Shown here in pieces: positions 25,746 to 33,704 of a DNA stretch of 38,603 nucleotides. The notes beneath the pieces were generated by a model, which worked only from the letters and a program-made list of their open reading frames with translations, had not been told where the DNA came from and ran no database searches. The stretch comes from DATDCV01 sp036524155 (GTDB taxonomy: Bacteria > Verrucomicrobiota > Verrucomicrobiia > Limisphaerales > UBA8199). Made by a program: the position numbers and the translations under genes. The stretch covers positions 1-38,603 of the forward strand of contig DATDCV010000621.1 of NCBI GenBank assembly GCA_036524155.1. Reading direction: 5' to 3'. Each line of letters starts with the position of its first letter. The first letter of the stretch is position 1.

Positions 25746-25964
25746 ATGAAGGTGCACAACAGAGCATTGGCCACCGGCCAGGTATGGAAGACGACGGCCG
25801 CTCACATCGAAATTCTCCGGTTGGGGAAGCGGTTGATTCACTACCGCATCACCAAGCACCTGGGCCACAGGCGAGCCAGCGCTCAGATCTCGGGAATCGA
25901 GGCTATGGGCAAATACTTGCAGTCCAACAAGGCGCAGTTGATCGAAGTCCCCTCCAATAACTGA
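25746..25964 (+). CDS. Small conserved-looking protein (72 aa), function unknown
   Basis: A 72-aa ORF with a protein-like composition: GQVWKT, then AHIEILRLGKRLIHYRI (an amphipathic strand/helix), then AQISGIEAMGKYLQ and a Lys/Asn tail. The pattern resembles short uncharacterised proteins that I associate with Verrucomicrobiota, but I cannot name a family. It has no signal peptide or membrane segment, so it should be cytoplasmic; the basic central part could bind nucleic acid. A good promoter lies 80 bp upstream, and GAGGG sits unusually close to the ATG. A longer minus-strand frame covers the same bases but looks less protein-like. Confidence 0.55.
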   Translation: MKVHNRALATGQVWKTTAAHIEILRLGKRLIHYRITKHLGHRRASAQISGIEAMGKYLQSNKAQLIEVPSNN

Positions 25965-26049
25965 TCGCTTCCCTTTTTCGAGTCGCTGCTGAATAATCGT
26001 TGCGTTCCAGCGTCTAATAGCTGGAAGTACCAGTAAAACGTACCAAGCT

Positions 26050-26430
26050 ATGCGATTCGTCCTGGCCGGAGTGTTCTGCGTGTTTCTGAGTTGGGGAGCC
26101 CTAGCGGCAGATCCCAAACCCATTATGGTCGCCGTCGGCGAGGAGTTTGAGGTCGTTCTCGATTCACCCTCCGGGGCGGACCGCCAGTGGTTGCTATCAA
26201 AACCTTTGGACGAAAGCCTGCTGAAACAGGCCGGTCGGCAGTACCGAAATCAGCCCGTCAGCAATGCTCCCGCCCGCCGATGCGAAGCCTTACGCTATAA
26301 AGCGGTTGCCAAAGGCAAAGCGGAGCTTCACCTCAAATTCGCTTCGCTGTTCGAGAAAGACCAAAGCTCGGTCCGGAAGACGAACTTCGTCGTCGTCATA
26401 ACCCAAGCCGGCGTTGGTTCGGCCAAGTGA
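26050..26430 (+). CDS. Secreted chagasin-like (inhibitor I42 type) protein
   Basis: A 126-aa exported protein. Residues 1-20 are a clear signal peptide (FVLAGVFCVFLSWGALA|AD). The mature part follows the layout of the I42/chagasin family of cysteine-protease inhibitors: VAVGEEFEVVLDSP, then W-x2-SKPLDESLL, then a core strand LRYKAVAKGKAELHLKF, and a final TNFVVVITQ strand. The classical NPTTGY and GxG loops that insert in the protease active site are not conserved (SPSGADRQW in place of the first), so it may keep the fold without the inhibitory activity. It stands alone between the small ORF and the LysR gene, with no clear Shine-Dalgarno. Confidence 0.6.
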   Translation: MRFVLAGVFCVFLSWGALAADPKPIMVAVGEEFEVVLDSPSGADRQWLLSKPLDESLLKQAGRQYRNQPVSNAPARRCEALRYKAVAKGKAELHLKFASLFEKDQSSVRKTNFVVVITQAGVGSAK

Positions 26431-26608
26431 TCGGTGGCACAGCGCCTGCGTTTTTCCGCGGCAGGCGAAAACGTCCACCGAGTCAACGAACCGGTTTGGG
26501 AGATTGAGAGCGGAGGACCGAACTCCCGACCGTGCCCACCCGGATTAGTGGCGGGCATTTCCTGCTGGCAAAGCTTGACCTGAGGGCTTATCCAGCGTCC
26601 AATAGGAT

Positions 26609-27487
26609 ATGCAATTCGAAAGCCTAAAGGTGTTCTGCGACTTGGCGGAGAGCGAGAGCTTCAGCAAAGCCGCCCGGATCAATGGGGTCACGCAATCAGC
26701 GGTCAGCCAGACCGTCAGCGCGCTGGAGAAGCAGTTCAAATCGCTGCTCGTCGAGCGGAGCAAGAAGAACTTTCGTCTGACTGCGGAGGGGGATGTGGTT
26801 TACGATTATGCGAAGCGGATCCTCCAAGGCTACGGAGCCATCCAAAGCAAACTTCAGGAACTGAAACACGAAATTGCCGGGGAGGTGCGGGTAGCGGCGG
26901 TTTACAGCATTGGGCTGCACGACCTGCCCCCTTACGTGAAGCGCTTTCTCAAGGACCATCCTACGGTCAAGCTGCATATCCAACTGCGCCGGGAGGACAA
27001 AGCCCACGAAGACGTGATCAGCAACCTGGTCGATGTGGGGCTGGTGGCCTATCCGACGCACGACCCGCAGGTGGACGTCGTTCTGCTGCGGAAGGACCCG
27101 CTGGTTCTGGCCTGCCACCCGCTGCACCCGCTGGCGAAGTTGAAAATGATCAAAATCAAGCAGCTGGGAGGTCAAAAATTCGTCAGCTTTGAACCGGATA
27201 TGCCCACCAGGAAGGCGGTCGATAGGATTCTCAAGGACCAAGGAGCGAAGGTCGAGCATGTTCTGGAATTTGACAACATTGAAACGCTGAAGCGGGCGGT
27301 GGAAAACGGCGCCGGCGTGGCTATTCTGGGCGAGGAAACCATCCGGCAGGAAGTCGCTCACCACACACTCGCGGCCGTTCGCCTGGAAGGCAATCCGATG
27401 AGACAGCTCGGGGCGATATACAAGAAGGGCAAAGTGCTGTCGCCGGCGATGAAGGTGTTCATCGCACTGCTCAAGGAAGACCTCTGA
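26609..27487 (+). CDS. LysR-family transcriptional regulator
   Basis: A 292-aa regulator with the standard length and layout. Residues 1-60 are the winged helix-turn-helix (LKVFCDLAESESFSKAAR, then VTQSAVSQTVSALEKQ), followed by the linker helix and a periplasmic-binding-protein-like effector domain (about 90-290) with the family strands VAAVYSIGLHDLP, VDVGLVAYP and FDNIETLKRAVENGAGVAIL. The effector is unknown. It stands 72 bp upstream of the sugar transporter in the same direction, so it may regulate that gene or the sugar-use genes nearby; this is inference. The 178-bp gap before it has an imperfect CGCCTGC/GCAGGCG hairpin (about 26443-26468) that could end the preceding transcript. Confidence 0.92.
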   Translation: MQFESLKVFCDLAESESFSKAARINGVTQSAVSQTVSALEKQFKSLLVERSKKNFRLTAEGDVVYDYAKRILQGYGAIQSKLQELKHEIAGEVRVAAVYSIGLHDLPPYVKRFLKDHPTVKLHIQLRREDKAHEDVISNLVDVGLVAYPTHDPQVDVVLLRKDPLVLACHPLHPLAKLKMIKIKQLGGQKFVSFEPDMPTRKAVDRILKDQGAKVEHVLEFDNIETLKRAVENGAGVAILGEETIRQEVAHHTLAAVRLEGNPMRQLGAIYKKGKVLSPAMKVFIALLKEDL

Positions 27488-27559
27488 GGCGACGCCTAAG
27501 CTGCGGGCCCGAGTTTGCCCGGATTGACTCGCAGTCGCGGGCCTGAGAACATCCCGTCC

Positions 27560-28990
27560 ATGCCGAGCACCGTTGCGTCGCCGGGTCAATCTTCCGCGCC
27601 CGTCCGCACCAATCTTTCTTACCTGATCCCGATCTGCCTGGTGACCACGCTGGGGGGGTTGCTCTTCGGATACGACACCGGCGTGATCTCGGGCGCGATC
27701 GAATTCCTGACGGCGCGGTTTGAGCTGGATGTGGTAATGAAAGGCTGGGCATCGGGCTGCGTGCTGATCGGCTGCGCCGCAGGCGTGTTGATCGTCGGGC
27801 CAATCTCCGACCGGTTCGGCCGCAAAAAGGCGTTGCTGCTCGCGGCGATACTGTTTCTGGTGTCGGCGCTCGGGACCTCTCTGCCGCAGAATGTCTGGAC
27901 CTTTATCGCATTCCGGTTTCTCGGGGGCATCGGGATCGGCATCGCGTCGATGTCCACGCCGATGTACATCGCCGAGATCGCGCCGGCGCACCTGCGCGGG
28001 CGGCTCGTTTCGGTCAACCAGATTGCGATCGTTGGCGGCATCCTCCTGGTGTATTCCGTCAATTATTTCATCGCGCGTTGCGGCGACCAAGCCTGGAACG
28101 AAGCCAGCGGCTGGCGCTGGATGTTCGCCAGCGGGGCTCTGCCCGCGGTGGCCTTTGCGCTGTTGCTGCTGCGGATCCCGGAAAGCCCGCGCTGGCTGGT
28201 GGAGATGCGCCGGATCGATGAAGCCAGGAGCATTCTCGCCCGAGTCGGCGGCGAGACGAGCGCGGAGAGCGAATTGGCGAGCATTCGCGAGGCGCTGTCC
28301 GCCGAAAAAGGCACCTGGGGAGAACTGCTCTCCAGCCGGCTGCGCGCGCCGCTGCTGGTGGGGATGCTTCTCGCCGTGCTGCAGCAGGTGACGGGCATTA
28401 ATGTCTTCCTCTACTTCGGCACAACGATTTTCAAAAACATGAGCACGTCCACAGGCGTGGACGCGGGCATGCTGCAACAGATCATCGTGGGGGGCGCGAG
28501 CGCGCTGTCGACGGTTGTGGCGATCGCCACCGTCGATAAATGGGGCCGCAAACCGCTGATGTACTTTGGTGCCGCCGGGATGGGCGTGAGTCTGCTGGCG
28601 ATGGGGCTGATGGCCCAAACCATCCCCGACCCCGGTTCCGTCGGCCGCTGGATGCTGCTGTTCATCATCCTTTATGTCGTCTGCTTCGGGCTGTCGGTCG
28701 GGCCAGTGACCTGGGTGATCCTTTCTGAGATTTACCCGACGGCAGTCCGCGGGCGCGCGCTCGGCCTGGCGACGTTCTTCCTCTGGATGGCCGATTACGT
28801 CGTCACGCAGACCTTTCCGATCATGGACGCCAAGGATTCGTGGTTCGTGCAGCGGTTCAACCACGCCTTCCCTTTTTACGTCTACGGCGCGTTTTGCGTG
28901 GTCCTCATCGTGGTGCTCCGGGCGATGGTCCCTGAGACAAAAGGAAAGTCACTCGAGCAGATCGAGCGGAGCTGGGCCAGAACGCCCTAA
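27560..28990 (+). CDS. MFS sugar:proton symporter (sugar porter family)
   Basis: A 476-aa inner-membrane transporter with about 12 helices. The sugar porter signatures are all present: GYDTGVISGA in helix 1, DRFGRKK after helix 2, ESPRWL before the central loop, QQVTGINVFLYFG in helix 7, WGRKPLMYFG after helix 8 and PETKGKSLEQIE at the C-terminus. Homologues such as XylE, GalP and AraE import pentoses or hexoses with protons. Here, near an arabinofuranosidase, L-arabinose or xylose is a reasonable guess. I use the ATG at 27560; a TTG at 27515 would add 15 residues without any recognisable feature. No clear Shine-Dalgarno is seen. Confidence 0.92.
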   Translation: MPSTVASPGQSSAPVRTNLSYLIPICLVTTLGGLLFGYDTGVISGAIEFLTARFELDVVMKGWASGCVLIGCAAGVLIVGPISDRFGRKKALLLAAILFLVSALGTSLPQNVWTFIAFRFLGGIGIGIASMSTPMYIAEIAPAHLRGRLVSVNQIAIVGGILLVYSVNYFIARCGDQAWNEASGWRWMFASGALPAVAFALLLLRIPESPRWLVEMRRIDEARSILARVGGETSAESELASIREALSAEKGTWGELLSSRLRAPLLVGMLLAVLQQVTGINVFLYFGTTIFKNMSTSTGVDAGMLQQIIVGGASALSTVVAIATVDKWGRKPLMYFGAAGMGVSLLAMGLMAQTIPDPGSVGRWMLLFIILYVVCFGLSVGPVTWVILSEIYPTAVRGRALGLATFFLWMADYVVTQTFPIMDAKDSWFVQRFNHAFPFYVYGAFCVVLIVVLRAMVPETKGKSLEQIERSWARTP

Positions 28991-29377
28991 CGTGGCGCCT
29001 TCCCTCGGGGCTGCACTGCGGTCCCCGGCCGTTCCGCTCGCAACATCAGTTGGGCTGTCATTTGCAGGCCTTGAGGTTGTGGGCTATTCTGCCCGGTCGA
29101 TAAGCAAAGCGAGGCGAAAGCAGCGTGAGATAAGGCTCAAATCTCGAGGCACAGGCGCGGCCGGAGCGATCCGCGAGCGTCCCGGATCGTGCCCTTCGCG
29201 GTTTCGACGCGGGGCTGAGATCCTGCTCCGACTGCCTGCCCATCCCCTGGCCTTTAGTGAATTGACCTGCGGCCGTGCAAAAAGCAAATCCAAACTCGCC
29301 GGCGAGAACGCCTGCGCCACGTTTTGCGGCTTGTTCTCGTGCGGCAAGAGTGAAAGCATGCCGGAGCTCAAAGCTGT
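28991..29377. other. Intergenic region without a supported gene
   Basis: 387 bp between the sugar porter and the beta-helix protein. A 129-codon frame crosses it, but its composition (Arg/Ser/Ala-rich, no domain, no signal) does not look like a protein. A possible hairpin is formed by CGAGAAC (about 29302) and GTTCTCG (about 29332). TTGACC near 29263 could be a -35 box, but no good -10 follows at the right distance. Confidence 0.5.
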
Positions 29378-31687
29378 ATGAAATGCAAAGCCGCGGTTTG
29401 GAAGTCTCTCCTCGTTCTGGTTTTCCTCTTTGCGGGTTTGGGGCAGCGGGTTAGAGCACAAGGCACGTTTTCTCTCGTCATTGGCCAGCCGTCGCCGCCG
29501 CCAGTGTTTTTGGTGGCGCATGGTGACACGTGGTGGTTCCACGAGGGCACGAATGCACCGGCGCCGGGCTGGCAAACCAATGCCGACAGCAGCCTGGACG
29601 GGAGCTGGGCGAGCGGACCGGGCGGGTTCGGCTACGCCGACAACACACCTGAGGTGGCGCTGGTGCGAACCCCGTTGTTGGACATGCAGAACCGGTACAC
29701 GACGTTCTATATCCGCCGCTCTTTCGAAATCACCAACGAGGTTGCACCGCAGCAAGCGCTGCGATTAGTGATGGACTGGGATGATGGTTTTGTCGCCTGG
29801 CTAGATGGGGTTGAGCTTGCTCCACGCAGCAACGCGCCTGGGACCGCAGGCACGGAGCCGTCTTTCAACTCGACCGCGACCACGAGCCACGAATCATCCC
29901 TGGGCAACAACCTGCCGCAACCGGCGATGACGTTTTCCCTCGGACCATCAGGCGCTCGGCTGCAGCCTGGCACGCACGTGCTGGCGATCCTGGGGTTGAA
30001 CCAGGCGACCAACAGCTCCGATTTCATACTGGTGCCGGAGCTCCTGGTGGGCGATGCCAACCCGTCCGGGGTCGTAAACGGCACGCTGCTCTCGATTGTG
30101 CGGAGCAATTCGGTTGTCGTATCCGGGACCAATTCCATCGCCAACTCGGCACGCGTTTTGGTGGACGGAATCGAGGCGGACTACGACCCCGGCACCGGGC
30201 GATGGTCCCGCACGGTATCATTGACACCGGGATTCAACCGGGTGCTATTCCAAGCATTCGATTCCGCGGGGGTCCAGTTGTTCGCAACCAATCGGGAGAT
30301 CGTGTCAGAGCTTGTCTCGACTAATATCGGGGGAACGCTGAACGGCGACATCAGCCTGAGGAGTTCGATGGGGATTTTCCACGTCACCAACTCGATCCGC
30401 GTTCCATCGGGGGCCTCGTTGTCAATCGGCGCCGGGTGTGTGTTCTTGCTCTCTCCCGGGGCGAGTTTCGATTTCACGGCCTCCACCCTGAGCGCGAGCG
30501 GAGCTGAGAGCGGCCCGATAGTGTTCGCACCCGCAGATGGAACCACCGTCTGGGGTGGGCTCATCGGGACCGGCACGGGCGCGCAGCTCCATGGGCAGCA
30601 CGTTGAGACCATCGCCGGGCATCTCGAGCTGTTGAATGGCGCTGAGGGTACGTTTGAAGACTCCTATTTCCACGATTACACGGTCAGCAGCCCGGCCATC
30701 ATCCACACACTGGGGGATCCAAACCACTGCTCGCTGACGCTTCGCCGCTGTCATGTGAACCGTTACTACGAGATGCTCTGCCAGCTCTCGACCAACCGGT
30801 TCGAAGAGTGCCTGATGGAGTATCCGGAGCAGGGCGGCGACGGGATTGACTTCGATGGCGGCCAACCGGGCTCGTTTATCCGGCGATGCACGGTCCGGCA
30901 CGGGAGATACACAAACGTCGATGCTCTCGATATGGGGGAGTACGCGGGGGGCGAACCCTCGCGCGGAGTTCTTATCGAGAATTGCCTGCTGTACGATTTC
31001 GTGGATAAAGGCGTCTCCATGGGGGTCCAAGTGGATGTTTGCGTGAGCAACTGCCTCATTCATCACGTGGACTCCGGGATCGCGGTGAAAGATCTCTCCC
31101 TCGCGGGGATCTACAATTGCACCATAGTCAGCAACAACTTCGGCTTTCACTGCTATAACAAAGCCAACCCGGCTTCGTCCACGGGCGGCGGTTTCATCAC
31201 GAACTCGTTCAACAACATTCTTTGGGGCAACACCCAAAGCTTCGAGTTGCTGAACGGCTCCACCCTGACTGCCAGCTACAGTGACTTTCAAGGCACGAGC
31301 GTTCCCGGCGCTGGCAACGTGAGCCTCGACCCGACCTGGAGAGCCGCGGCGTCGGGCGATTACAGCCTCGCGCCAACCTCGCCGTTGTGGAATGCCGCAC
31401 TTGACGGCGCCGCTATGGGCGCAGCCTTCCCGGTCGGGGCGGCGATGGCATCCAGTCACCCGGCCTTCAGTTCCCTTGAAGTCACGGGCGATACCGTTGT
31501 GCTGCGGTTCTGGGCCGATTCAGAGAGGGCCTATTCTCTGGTCGCGAGCGACGTTCCTTCGGGCACGAACTGGGCGCGCGTCGCCGATATATTTCCCACT
31601 CCCCTGCCCCGCACGGTGGCGATCACGAACGGGATTGCGAATGGCGCCGCCCGTTTTTTCCGGCTGGCGACTCCGCGACTGCCTTGA
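29378..31687 (+). CDS. Secreted right-handed parallel beta-helix protein
   Basis: A 769-aa exported protein. Residues 1-27 are a signal peptide (SLLVLVFLFAGLG ... RAQ). Residues about 60-215 form a galactose-binding-like beta-sandwich (FYIRRSFEI, LRLVMDWDDGFVAWLDGVEL) common in Verrucomicrobiota and Planctomycetota surface proteins. After a bridging domain, about residues 335-620 contain the short repeats of a parallel beta-helix (FEDSYFHDY, LTLRRCHVNRY, FEECLMEY, FIRRCTVRHG, LIENCLLYDF, VSNCLIHHVDSGI, IYNCTIVSNN). The C-terminal 70 residues (AYSLVASDVPSGTNW ... FFRLATP) are the module shared by the large secreted proteins here. Beta-helix domains occur in polysaccharide lyases and in surface adhesins; I see no lyase active site I can assign. 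Confidence 0.8.
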   Translation: MKCKAAVWKSLLVLVFLFAGLGQRVRAQGTFSLVIGQPSPPPVFLVAHGDTWWFHEGTNAPAPGWQTNADSSLDGSWASGPGGFGYADNTPEVALVRTPLLDMQNRYTTFYIRRSFEITNEVAPQQALRLVMDWDDGFVAWLDGVELAPRSNAPGTAGTEPSFNSTATTSHESSLGNNLPQPAMTFSLGPSGARLQPGTHVLAILGLNQATNSSDFILVPELLVGDANPSGVVNGTLLSIVRSNSVVVSGTNSIANSARVLVDGIEADYDPGTGRWSRTVSLTPGFNRVLFQAFDSAGVQLFATNREIVSELVSTNIGGTLNGDISLRSSMGIFHVTNSIRVPSGASLSIGAGCVFLLSPGASFDFTASTLSASGAESGPIVFAPADGTTVWGGLIGTGTGAQLHGQHVETIAGHLELLNGAEGTFEDSYFHDYTVSSPAIIHTLGDPNHCSLTLRRCHVNRYYEMLCQLSTNRFEECLMEYPEQGGDGIDFDGGQPGSFIRRCTVRHGRYTNVDALDMGEYAGGEPSRGVLIENCLLYDFVDKGVSMGVQVDVCVSNCLIHHVDSGIAVKDLSLAGIYNCTIVSNNFGFHCYNKANPASSTGGGFITNSFNNILWGNTQSFELLNGSTLTASYSDFQGTSVPGAGNVSLDPTWRAAASGDYSLAPTSPLWNAALDGAAMGAAFPVGAAMASSHPAFSSLEVTGDTVVLRFWADSERAYSLVASDVPSGTNWARVADIFPTPLPRTVAITNGIANGAARFFRLATPRLP

Positions 31688-31732
31688 TTTCTCACTTTTG
31701 GATCGCGGCGTTACCATTTACGCTCGGAGGCC

Positions 31733-32620
31733 ATGAAGATCCTTCTCGCGACACTGGCATGGATTGGGTGTTTGACGCAAATGCAGGCGCAAGCAGCCCC
31801 GTCTTTCCCCTTGTGGCCGGACGGCGCGCCGGGCGCGCTCGGCAAAGAGGATAAGGACACACCCACGCTCACCGTCTATTTGCCGGAGGCTGACAAGGCT
31901 ACTGGCGGAGCCGTCGTGATTTGTCCCGGCGGAGGATATGGGATGCTGGCGAATCACGAAGGCGAGCATTACGCACGGTTCCTGAACGAACAGGGCATTG
32001 CCGGGTTTGTGCTGAAGTATCGGCTGGCCTCCGGCGGGTACAAACATCCCGTGATGCTGCAGGATGCGGCGCGGGCGTTGCGCACGGTGCGAGCACGCGC
32101 GGCGGAGTGGAAGGTCGATCCGCGGCGCATCGGCATCATGGGTTCATCGGCCGGCGGCCATCTCGCGTCCACCTTGGTGACTCATTTTGACGGGGGGAAG
32201 CCTGATGCTGAGGACCCAACCGAACGGCAAAGTTCACGGCCGGACGCGGGGATCCTTTGTTACGCGGTGATCACGATGGGACACTTTACGCATCAAGGAT
32301 CGAAAAACAATCTGCTCGGCAAAGAGCCTTCCGAGGAACTCGTGAGGAACCTGTCCAATGAACTGCAAGTGACGAAAGAGACGCCGCCGTGTTTTATCTG
32401 GCACACCTGGGAGGACAAAGCTGTGCCGGTCGAGAACAGCCTGCAATTCGCCGCAGCGCTGCAAAAGAACGGCGTTCCTTTCGATCTGCACATCTACCAG
32501 AAAGGCGGCCACGGCCTCGGCCTGGGCAGCTCCCAATGGGATCCGGCGAAGCGCCATCCCTGGAGCGCCGACCTGGTGTATTGGCTGAGGGCGCAGGGAT
32601 TCGCCAAGAACAATCAGTGA
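31733..32620 (+). CDS. Secreted alpha/beta-hydrolase esterase (BD-FAE / acetyl-xylan esterase type)
   Basis: A 295-aa enzyme. A short signal peptide (about 1-22, LLATLAWIGCLTQMQAQA) precedes the typical start FPLWPDGAPGA. The oxyanion-hole motif is CPGGGYGMLANHEG and the nucleophile elbow is GSSAGG with S139. The triad is completed by the Asp in TWEDKAVP and the His in KGGHGLG. This matches the family of bacterial acetyl- and feruloyl-esterases that remove acyl groups from hemicellulose. GGAGG lies only 2 bases before the ATG. It probably acts together with the arabinofuranosidase and GH5 enzyme, although it is not adjacent to them. Confidence 0.85.
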   Translation: MKILLATLAWIGCLTQMQAQAAPSFPLWPDGAPGALGKEDKDTPTLTVYLPEADKATGGAVVICPGGGYGMLANHEGEHYARFLNEQGIAGFVLKYRLASGGYKHPVMLQDAARALRTVRARAAEWKVDPRRIGIMGSSAGGHLASTLVTHFDGGKPDAEDPTERQSSRPDAGILCYAVITMGHFTHQGSKNNLLGKEPSEELVRNLSNELQVTKETPPCFIWHTWEDKAVPVENSLQFAAALQKNGVPFDLHIYQKGGHGLGLGSSQWDPAKRHPWSADLVYWLRAQGFAKNNQ

Positions 32621-32625
32621 GCTAG

Positions 32626-32738
32626 TGTACCCCCTCAGTCTTGGGTCGGAGCGCCGAGTTGTACTCCGCTTACAGGAGTCCGTCGGCTCGCTAAAGCCGA
32701 TTAGAAATCGGCGCTCCGACCCAAGACTGAGGCAATAC
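32626..32738. repeat. 113-bp MITE-like element, copy B
   Basis: The second copy of the element at 25499-25611, in opposite orientation. Its terminal inverted repeats are almost perfect over 25 bp (left arm includes CAGTCTTGGGTCGGAGCGCC, right arm GGCGCTCCGACCCAAGACTG). It is flanked by 7-bp direct repeats with one mismatch, GAGCTAG (32619-32625) and GAGTTAG (32739-32745), the first of which includes the last two bases of the esterase stop codon. Both copies are 113 bp between the flanking repeats. Confidence 0.85.
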
Positions 32739-32901
32739 GAGTTAGCGAGTCGGTGAGTTAACGAACGGTTGGGTTCGGAAGTTGTGGCGCGGACAGCGGC
32801 GGTCTTCCTCAATGGCGGCGCCGGCGGGGACAACGATGAGGCCCCAACCCGGGCGGCAGATAACCCGGGAGGAGCGTAGACGCTGAATACAGGCTCGGTT
32901 T

Positions 32902-33630
32902 ATGGACAGGAAATATCTCATAGTGAATGCGGACGATTTCGGCCTAAGCGAGGGCGTGAATCGGGGGATCATTGAGGCGGGCGAGCGCGGCATTGTCACC
33001 AGTGCGAGCCTGATGGTGCGCCAACCGGCGGCGGAGTCCGCCGCGAGGTACGCGCGCGGCCATGCCGGGATGAGCGTCGGGCTGCACCTGGACCTGGGAG
33101 AGTGGGTGTTTCGCGATGGTGAATGGGTGCCACTATACGCGGTGGTGCCACCAGAAGATGCGAACCAAGTAGCGGGCGAGGTCGCGCGGCAATTGGCCGA
33201 ATTCCGCAGGCTGGTGGGCCGCGATCCGACCCACATCGATTCGCACCAGCACGTTCACCGGCAGGAACCGGCGCGGGCGATCGTATTGGACCTGGCGAGA
33301 GAGATGTCTATCCCGGTGCGGGACTGCACGGAAGGAATTGTCTACTGCGGCGACTTTTATGGTCAGACCGGGGAGGGCGAAAGGATCGAGGAGGCGTTAA
33401 CCTGCGCGGGTTTGGAACGGATCCTGGATTCGCTGCCAAAGGGGATTACGGAACTCGGATGTCATCCCGGTTACGGAGAAGGGTTGGCGACATCCTACCG
33501 GGACGAACGGGTCCTGGAACTGTCGGTACTGTGCGCGCCGGAGATCCGCAACGCCTTGGACGCTCGCGGCATCCGCTTGTGCTCATTCGATGGGATTTCG
33601 CGGCTGGTCCAGGCGTTGCGCACGGCTTAG
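32902..33630 (+). CDS. ChbG/YdjC-family carbohydrate deacetylase
   Basis: A 242-aa enzyme of the YdjC/ChbG/HpnK family, which removes N-acetyl groups from sugars such as chito-oligosaccharides or hopanoid glucosamine. The N-terminal VNADDFGLSEGVNRGI carries the metal-binding Asp pair, GLHLDL a conserved His, and HIDSHQHVH the metal-binding His pair. The C-terminal ELGCHPGYGE holds the last conserved His. The length fits the family. An in-frame TGA 15 bases upstream fixes the start at 32902. It has no signal peptide, so it acts in the cytoplasm. It is followed by a bidirectional terminator and ends the + strand gene run. Confidence 0.9.
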   Translation: MDRKYLIVNADDFGLSEGVNRGIIEAGERGIVTSASLMVRQPAAESAARYARGHAGMSVGLHLDLGEWVFRDGEWVPLYAVVPPEDANQVAGEVARQLAEFRRLVGRDPTHIDSHQHVHRQEPARAIVLDLAREMSIPVRDCTEGIVYCGDFYGQTGEGERIEEALTCAGLERILDSLPKGITELGCHPGYGEGLATSYRDERVLELSVLCAPEIRNALDARGIRLCSFDGISRLVQALRTA

Positions 33631-33655
33631 ATCGAGCCGAGGTCGCCCGACAAAA

Positions 33656-33688
33656 AAACGGCCGCGCTACGGGAAAGCGCGGCCGTTT
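33656..33688. terminator. Bidirectional intrinsic terminator
   Basis: A perfect 13-bp stem, arms AAACGGCCGCGCT (33656-33668) and AGCGCGGCCGTTT (33676-33688), with a 7-base loop. Seven A residues precede it on the + strand, which become a T run for transcripts from the minus strand, and TTTATTT follows for the + strand. It lies between the convergent ends of the deacetylase gene and the RCC1/VWA gene and can serve both. Confidence 0.9.
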
Positions 33689-33704
33689 ATTTGGGTGGGT
33701 TGGG

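Noticed and set aside
25635..26123. 162-codon minus-strand frame
   Set aside because: It overlaps the small 72-aa ORF and the signal peptide of the chagasin-like gene, with no recognisable domain. I prefer the + strand genes but cannot exclude it fully.
26696..28864. 722-codon open frame on the minus strand
   Set aside because: It runs antisense across the LysR and sugar porter genes, is very rich in Arg, His, Gln and Pro, and shows no domain. It is a shadow of the GC-rich genes on the other strand.
28992..29381. 129-codon frame between the sugar porter and beta-helix genes
   Set aside because: Arg/Ser-rich without any domain or signal, and it ends inside the start of the next gene. It is more likely leader DNA.
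30422..31459. 345-codon open frame on the minus strand
   Set aside because: Antisense to the beta-helix gene, which has a signal peptide and recognisable repeats; this frame has neither.
16598..32738. Palindromic repeats as a CRISPR array
   Set aside because: The repeats occur singly and far apart, without regularly spaced short units or cas genes.
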